This document shows positions 7,160 to 10,595 of a DNA stretch of 10,595 bases, piece after piece (position 1 is the first letter of the stretch; every line of letters begins with the position of its first letter). A program made the translations under genes and the position numbers. The notes below the pieces were generated by a model. That model was given only the letters and a program-made list of their open reading frames with translations, made no database searches and was not told the DNA's origin. The stretch comes from Candidatus Elarobacter sp. (lineage in GTDB: Bacteria; Vulcanimicrobiota; Vulcanimicrobiia; Vulcanimicrobiales; Vulcanimicrobiaceae): contig JASLGJ010000365.1 in assembly GCA_030150085.1 (NCBI GenBank), positions 1 to 10,595 on the forward strand. Direction: 5' to 3'.

Positions 7160-7161
7160 GC

Positions 7162-8376
7162 TCAGGCACGCGCGATTCCCGGACCGGGAGGCGGCTGGGG
7201 CGCGTTGAGCTGCGCGTCGGCGCGCAGGATCGCGCTGCGCCCGTTGGCCTGCATGAGCAGCACGCGCCCGAACACGACCGTGTCCTCCAGCGCGAAGGCC
7301 TTGGCGCAGCGGGTCGCGATCTCGTCGGCGCGCGGGTCGGCGGCGTCGACCGGCACCACCGGGTTGGCGGTGGCGTTGTCGACCATCCCCGCCAGCGCTC
7401 CGTTCGCCGCGCCGATCGGCACCAGCACCAGGCGCGCGAAGGTCGCCTCGAGCTGCGCCACGAGCTGCAGCACGTAGCCCGGCGTGCGCGCGACCGACAC
7501 GACGTGGCGCAGCACCGGCAGCCCGAACGCGCCCAGCGCGCGCCCGACGACGTCCGCCGCGGCGACGTTCTCGGGTCCGTCGGCGAGCAGCGCGACCATC
7601 CCGGGCAGCATCTGGGGGAACGTCCCCACCACGTCGGCGACGGTCTCGTAGTTGCCGCGCACGCGCTCCAGGTCGCCCGGGGTGACCGTCTCGAGGTTGC
7701 GGTAGAGCTGCTTGTCGAGCATGAGGTCTTCACGGCCCTGCGGCCAGACGCGCCACGAGTCGTTGTCGATCACGTCGGCGATGACCAGCTCGCCCTTGCC
7801 CTCGCCGCTGGCCAGCCGCCCGAACTCCAGCTTGAGGTCGACCAGCAGCGCGTCGCGCCGGCGCCAGGCGTGGGCCAGGATCTCGTAGGCGATGCGCGCG
7901 AGCTCGGACATCGTCGCGATCTCCTGCGCGTTGGCGATGCCGCCCGCCACGATCGCGTCGGGCTCGATCTGCGGGTCGTGGTTGGCGTCGTCCTTGAGGA
8001 AGAACTCGATCATGCGCGGGACGAGCAGCGAGCCGCGTGCGATCCCCGGCCGGCGCCGCACCAGCGACCCGGCCGCCACGCCGCGCACGACGACCTCGAT
8101 CGGCACCATCTGCGCGCGCCGGACGAGCATCTCGTTCTGGTCGTCGTCCTCGCCGCCGTTGAGATAGTGCGTCGGCAGCCCGCACAGGTTGAGCAGGCGA
8201 AACACCCGCGCGGTCGTCTGCGCCGCGATCCGGCCCTTGCCCTCGATCACGTCGCGCCGCTCGCCGTCGCGCGCGCTGATGTTGTCGAGCTGCTGCACGA
8301 CCAGCACGTCGGGCTGCCCTTCCAGCTCGTACAGCACCTTGGTCTTGCCCCGCGCGATCTCGTGGCCCTTACGCAT
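7162..8376 (-). CDS. purC: PurC (SAICAR synthetase) fused to a degenerate PurE-like domain, PAICS-type architecture
   Basis: A 404-residue protein; bacterial PurC alone is about 240-300. Residues 1-256 are SAICAR synthetase, which joins CAIR to aspartate using ATP: ARGKTKVLYE (8-17), DNISARDG (31-38), EGKGRIAAQ (45-53), IEVVVRGVAAGSL (93-105), FFLKDDANHDPQ (125-136), LVDLKLEFG (178-186) and ADVIDNDSWRVWP (200-212). The last two blocks are close to animal PAICS. Residues 258-391 align with AIR carboxylase (PurE), nearer the class II form: FGLPVLRHVVSVARTP (284-299), IGAANGALAGMVDN (321-334), and a C-terminal NGRSAILRADAQL (378-390). The GSxSD loop reads LADGPEN, and SAH[RK] reads SVAR, losing the catalytic His. 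CAIR formation by this domain is therefore doubtful. The tail (392-404) is Pro-rich. The ATG at 8376 overlaps the purB stop (ATGCGTAA); a TTG at 8388 is an alternative. Confidence 0.93.
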   Translation of the reverse strand: MRKGHEIARGKTKVLYELEGQPDVLVVQQLDNISARDGERRDVIEGKGRIAAQTTARVFRLLNLCGLPTHYLNGGEDDDQNEMLVRRAQMVPIEVVVRGVAAGSLVRRRPGIARGSLLVPRMIEFFLKDDANHDPQIEPDAIVAGGIANAQEIATMSELARIAYEILAHAWRRRDALLVDLKLEFGRLASGEGKGELVIADVIDNDSWRVWPQGREDLMLDKQLYRNLETVTPGDLERVRGNYETVADVVGTFPQMLPGMVALLADGPENVAAADVVGRALGAFGLPVLRHVVSVARTPGYVLQLVAQLEATFARLVLVPIGAANGALAGMVDNATANPVVPVDAADPRADEIATRCAKAFALEDTVVFGRVLLMQANGRSAILRADAQLNAPQPPPGPGIARA

Positions 8377-9772
8377 TCGTCTGTCCAACCGTCTCCCGGA
8401 TTCGCTGTGCTAGGCGGCGCGCGCGCGCGGGCGCGTCGCCGACGTGTTCGCTCGGATCGAGCCACTCGCGCACTTCCGCGGGCTCGACGTGGCGCGTGAT
8501 GCGCTCGTCGTCGGCGAGCAGCCGCGCGAGCGGGTTGGTCTCGCCGCGCGCCAGCGCGTCGTAGGCCTGCATGGCGCTCTCGCGGATCGCCTCGTGCAGC
8601 TCCTGGCGGTCACCGCCGCGCTTGGCCGCCTCCATCAGCACCGCCTCGGTGCCCGAGAACGGCCCGTAGACGCGCAGGTTCTCGGCGATCCGCCGCTCGT
8701 CGACCCGCAGCCCGGCCACGATCTTGGTCGCCAGCGCGAGGATCTCGTCGCTGCACAGCAGCGCCTCGGGCAGCACCGTGCGGCGGTTCGCGCTGTCGTC
8801 GAGCGTGCGCTCGAGCAGGTTCGTCGCGGCGTTCTGCCAGGCCACGTCGGCGTAGCCGGGGAGGAGGCGGGCGAGCGAGTCGATGCGCTCGGCCATCACC
8901 GGGTTGCGCTTGAACGGCATCGCGCTCGAACCGACCTGCTTGGCGCCGAACGGCTCGGCCAGGTCGCCGAAGCCGGGACTGGCCAGGATGCGCACGTCGA
9001 AGGCGAACTTCGAGAGCGATGCGCCCAGCCCGGCCAGCGCCGAGAGCAGCAGGTAGTCGAGCTTGCGCGGGTAGGTCTGGGTCGCGACGTCGCGCGCGCG
9101 CAGCTCGAAGCGCCCGAGCACGGCGTCCTCCTGCTGCTGCGGGCTCAGCGCGCTGCCGTCGAGCAGGCGGGTGTACGAGGCCGACGTGCCGACCGCGCCC
9201 CGGACGCCCTTGGCCGTGAGCTGCTCGCGCGCGTGCAGCAGGGTGGCGCGGTCGATCAGCAGGTCCTGGGCGTAGACCGCGAGCCGGTAGCCCAGCGTGG
9301 TCGGCTCGGCCGGCTGGAGGTGGGTGTAGCCCATGCAGACCAGGCCGGCGTGGCGCTCGATGCGCTCGGCGAACGCGGTCAGCAGGCCGTCCAGCGCGCT
9401 CAGGATGCCGTCCAGCGCGAGGCGCATGCGGAACGTCTCGACGTTGTCCTCGACGTCCATCGAGGTCGCGCCGAGGTGGATCTTGCCCCCGCCGACGGTC
9501 GCCTGCCGGGCGAAGACGCGGATCTCGGCCATCAGGTCGTGCCCGATCTCGCGCTCGATCGCCAGCGCGGCGGGCAGATCGATGTCCTCGGCGTGCGCGC
9601 GCAGGTCGTCGAGCTCGGCCTGGGAGACCAGCCCGGCGCGCTGCTGGGCCTCGGCCAGCGCGATCCAGACGGCGCGCCAGAGCTTGCGCCGTTCGCGCTC
9701 GGAGAAGAGCTCGCGCAGGGCCGGGCGCCCGTAGCGCCACGAGAACGGCGAGGCGTACGTGGTGTCGTTCAT
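8369..9772 (-). CDS. purB: PurB, adenylosuccinate lyase
   Basis: A 467-residue lyase of the fumarase/aspartase superfamily. It cleaves fumarate from SAICAR to give AICAR, and from adenylosuccinate to give AMP. Motifs are GHDLMAE (77-83), KIHLGATSMDVEDN (97-110), GYTHLQPAEPTT (148-159) with the conserved His151, and the family signature GSSAMPFKRNPVMAE (281-295) carrying the flexible-loop serines. The HLGATS and THLQPA blocks resemble the animal/class II style of the enzyme more than the B. subtilis style. It is the first gene of the minus-strand operon. The start ATG at 9772 is chosen because family similarity begins with YASPFSWRYG. An in-frame ATG at 9898 would add 42 Arg/Ser/Ala-rich residues with no family match. 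No clear ribosome-binding site precedes 9772; the leader holds an inverted repeat instead. Confidence 0.95.
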   Translation of the reverse strand: MNDTTYASPFSWRYGRPALRELFSERERRKLWRAVWIALAEAQQRAGLVSQAELDDLRAHAEDIDLPAALAIEREIGHDLMAEIRVFARQATVGGGKIHLGATSMDVEDNVETFRMRLALDGILSALDGLLTAFAERIERHAGLVCMGYTHLQPAEPTTLGYRLAVYAQDLLIDRATLLHAREQLTAKGVRGAVGTSASYTRLLDGSALSPQQQEDAVLGRFELRARDVATQTYPRKLDYLLLSALAGLGASLSKFAFDVRILASPGFGDLAEPFGAKQVGSSAMPFKRNPVMAERIDSLARLLPGYADVAWQNAATNLLERTLDDSANRRTVLPEALLCSDEILALATKIVAGLRVDERRIAENLRVYGPFSGTEAVLMEAAKRGGDRQELHEAIRESAMQAYDALARGETNPLARLLADDERITRHVEPAEVREWLDPSEHVGDAPARARRLAQRIRETVGQTNA

Positions 9773-9775
9773 GCG

Positions 9776-9802
9776 GTACGGCCGGACGTGTTCGCGCCGT
9801 AC
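9776..9802. promoter_or_regulatory. Inverted repeat in the purB leader
   Basis: The arms gtacggc (9776-9782) and gccgtac (9796-9802) are a perfect 7-bp inverted repeat with a 13-nt spacer, ending 4 nt upstream of the purB ATG. The flanking bases add partial symmetry. It could be a repressor operator or an RNA hairpin limiting purB initiation. It does not match the E. coli PurR operator or the B. subtilis PurBox that I know. Function is inferred from position only. Confidence 0.4.
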
Positions 9803-9836
9803 GCCGGTCCGGCCTCGACGAGAAAGGTCTGAGCGC

Positions 9837-9866
9837 CGCGAGGCGGTGGCGCGCGAGGCGGAGGCG
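9837..9866. repeat. 15-bp tandem duplication in the purB/prepilin intergenic region
   Basis: cgcgaggcggtggcg (9837-9851) is followed immediately by cgcgaggcggaggcg (9852-9866), with 14 of 15 identical bases. It lies in the upstream non-coding region of both divergent genes. It may be a simple slippage product or paired binding sites; nothing else supports either reading. Confidence 0.45.
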
Positions 9867-9903
9867 GCAAGCAGCGGGCGGGGTGAAGCGACGGTCATGG
9901 CGG

Positions 9904-9921
9904 CCGAGCGGCATAGCTCGG
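9904..9921. promoter_or_regulatory. Small inverted repeat in the divergent intergenic region
   Basis: ccgagc (9904-9909) and gctcgg (9916-9921) form a 6-bp inverted repeat around ggcata. It lies about 40 bp upstream of the prepilin start and 130 bp upstream of purB. The rest of 9773-9960 is GC-rich, and I see no convincing promoter hexamer pair in it on either strand. Confidence 0.3.
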
Positions 9922-9934
9922 GCGGGGCGGGGCA

Positions 9935-9952
9935 CTTCCTCCGGCGAGGAGG
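9935..9952 (+). promoter_or_regulatory. Prepilin Shine-Dalgarno sequence inside a short hairpin
   Basis: GAGGAGG (9946-9952) is a strong ribosome-binding site, 8 nt before the ATG at 9961, and it fixes that start. The preceding CTTCCTC (9935-9941) can pair with it across a CGGC loop, giving seven pairs including one T-G wobble. The whole Shine-Dalgarno sequence could be masked in the mRNA, allowing translational control. Confidence 0.6.
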
Positions 9953-9960
9953 CTCTTCGC

Positions 9961-10595
9961 ATGCGCCGTGATCGTGGCTTTTCGCTCGTCGAGCTGACGG
10001 TCGCCGTCGGCCTGATCGCCCTGTTCGCCGCGACCGGCGCCGGCCTGACCCTGGCCAACCGCTCGCTCGTCGTCGCCTCGGCGGCAAGCGAGTTCGACCA
10101 GCTCCTCGACAGCGCCAAGACGATGGCGCGCGAGCTGGGCGGCGGCCGGCTCGTCTTCACCGCCGACGGCGACGGCACGGTCGCGACGTTCGCCGCGCTC
10201 AACCCGGACGGAACGCTCGCTCCGACGGCGCTCCCGGCGCTGCGCACCCGCGCGCACATCACCGAGCAGGACAGCCTGGGCGACCCGGACTTCGCGCTCG
10301 TCCTCCATGCCGACGGCCGCCTTGGCGGGATCCCGAACGCAGGCTCCTCCGCGACCGAGGTCGGCTGCCCCGCCAGCGGCCGCTACCACCTCCACATCAG
10401 CGCTGCGGGCGGCTCGGCGGAGCGCTATCTGCCCTGCCGAACGCTCCTCGCGACAGGCGGTCCGCTCGCCTACACCACCTGGCCGCCCGCCACCAGCGCA
10501 CCGTCCCCGGTCCCCCAATGCACCGGCCCCTGCACGCCGCCGCCCCTCCCGAACACATCGTCTCCCGCCCTCGCCTGCCCACCGAGCACGACCCC
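9961..10595 (+). CDS. Type IV prepilin-like (pseudopilin) protein, 3' end missing
   Basis: The frame is open from the ATG at 9961 to the window edge (211 codons plus 2 nt) and has no stop. Residues 1-6 (MRRDRG) form a short basic leader. The prepilin peptidase site is G6/F7, followed by FSLVELTVAVGLIALFAATG: a mature N-terminal Phe, Glu at mature position 5 and a single hydrophobic helix. This is the canonical N-methylation signature of type IV pilins and type II secretion pseudopilins. The helix continues as LTLANRSLVVASAASEFDQL, like GspH/FimT-type minor pilins. The globular part contains several Cys (C136, C159), and from about residue 174 the chain becomes Pro/Thr/Ser-rich with more Cys (C187, C191, C206). 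It is transcribed divergently from purB with a strong ribosome-binding site. The exact pilin class cannot be decided without the rest of the gene and its neighbours. Confidence 0.85.
   Translation, partial: MRRDRGFSLVELTVAVGLIALFAATGAGLTLANRSLVVASAASEFDQLLDSAKTMARELGGGRLVFTADGDGTVATFAALNPDGTLAPTALPALRTRAHITEQDSLGDPDFALVLHADGRLGGIPNAGSSATEVGCPASGRYHLHISAAGGSAERYLPCRTLLATGGPLAYTTWPPATSAPSPVPQCTGPCTPPPLPNTSSPALACPPSTT

Noticed and set aside
8377..8388. TTG at 8388 as the purC start.
   Set aside because: It adds only four residues (TTG initiator, then DRR). The ATG at 8376 gives the normal PurC N-terminus and a tight overlap with the purB stop, although a GGGAG lies just upstream of the TTG.
4381..8499. 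A 1372-codon open frame on the plus strand, antisense to purQ, purL, purC and the end of purB.
   Set aside because: It covers confidently identified enzymes on the other strand. Its product is Arg/Ala/Val/Gly-rich low-complexity sequence typical of antisense frames in GC-rich DNA, with no recognisable domain.
9773..9898. N-terminal extension of PurB from the in-frame ATG at 9898.
   Set aside because: The extra 42 residues are Arg/Ser/Ala-rich and unlike any PurB N-terminus; family similarity begins at the ATG at 9772.
8610..10262. A long minus-strand frame overlapping purB in another phase and running into the divergent prepilin gene.
   Set aside because: The product is Arg/Ala/Pro-rich with no motifs, while the alternative frame encodes a motif-complete PurB.

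Overview
The window is a GC-rich (roughly 70%) bacterial segment dominated by one long minus-strand purine biosynthesis operon. A divergent plus-strand prepilin-like gene lies at the right edge. In transcription order (right to left) the operon reads purB (9772-8369), a purC-purE-like fusion (8376-7162), purL (7107-4753), purQ (4756-3932), a double-length purS (3935-3492), purP (3495-2413), an exported protein of unknown function (2450-1326), a divergent purP paralogue (1253-111), and the first 38 codons of an unidentified gene (114-1). Almost every junction is a 4-nt GTGA/ATGA overlap or a longer overlap. The two exceptions are the purC-purL gap (54 nt) and the gap before the second purP-like gene (72 nt). 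Both gaps hold copies of the same short repeat with a terminal hairpin.

The genes cover consecutive steps toward IMP. PurL/PurQ/PurS form the FGAM synthase complex. PurC makes SAICAR, PurB releases AICAR (and also acts on adenylosuccinate), and PurP formylates AICAR with formate and ATP. Several parts are unusual. PurP is mainly known from archaea, and here a clear purP and a diverged paralogue share one operon. PurC resembles the animal PAICS type and carries a C-terminal AIR-carboxylase-like domain whose key motifs are altered. PurS looks like two PurS units fused in tandem. An apparently secreted helical protein is embedded among the cytoplasmic enzymes.

The organism cannot be named from sequence alone. 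Small PurL with separate PurQ and PurS rules out the large single-chain PurL of gammaproteobacteria. Signal peptide, prepilin and gene arrangement look bacterial. High GC plus bacterial purP would fit an uncultured or deep-branching phylum such as Eremiobacterota/Vulcanimicrobiota, Dormibacterota or a Chloroflexota relative; this is a low-confidence inference.

The 188-nt divergent intergenic region (9773-9960) between purB and the prepilin gene contains three small inverted repeats and a 15-bp tandem duplication, but no convincing -35/-10 pair. No tRNA, rRNA, CRISPR array, insertion sequence or strong rho-independent terminator was seen.
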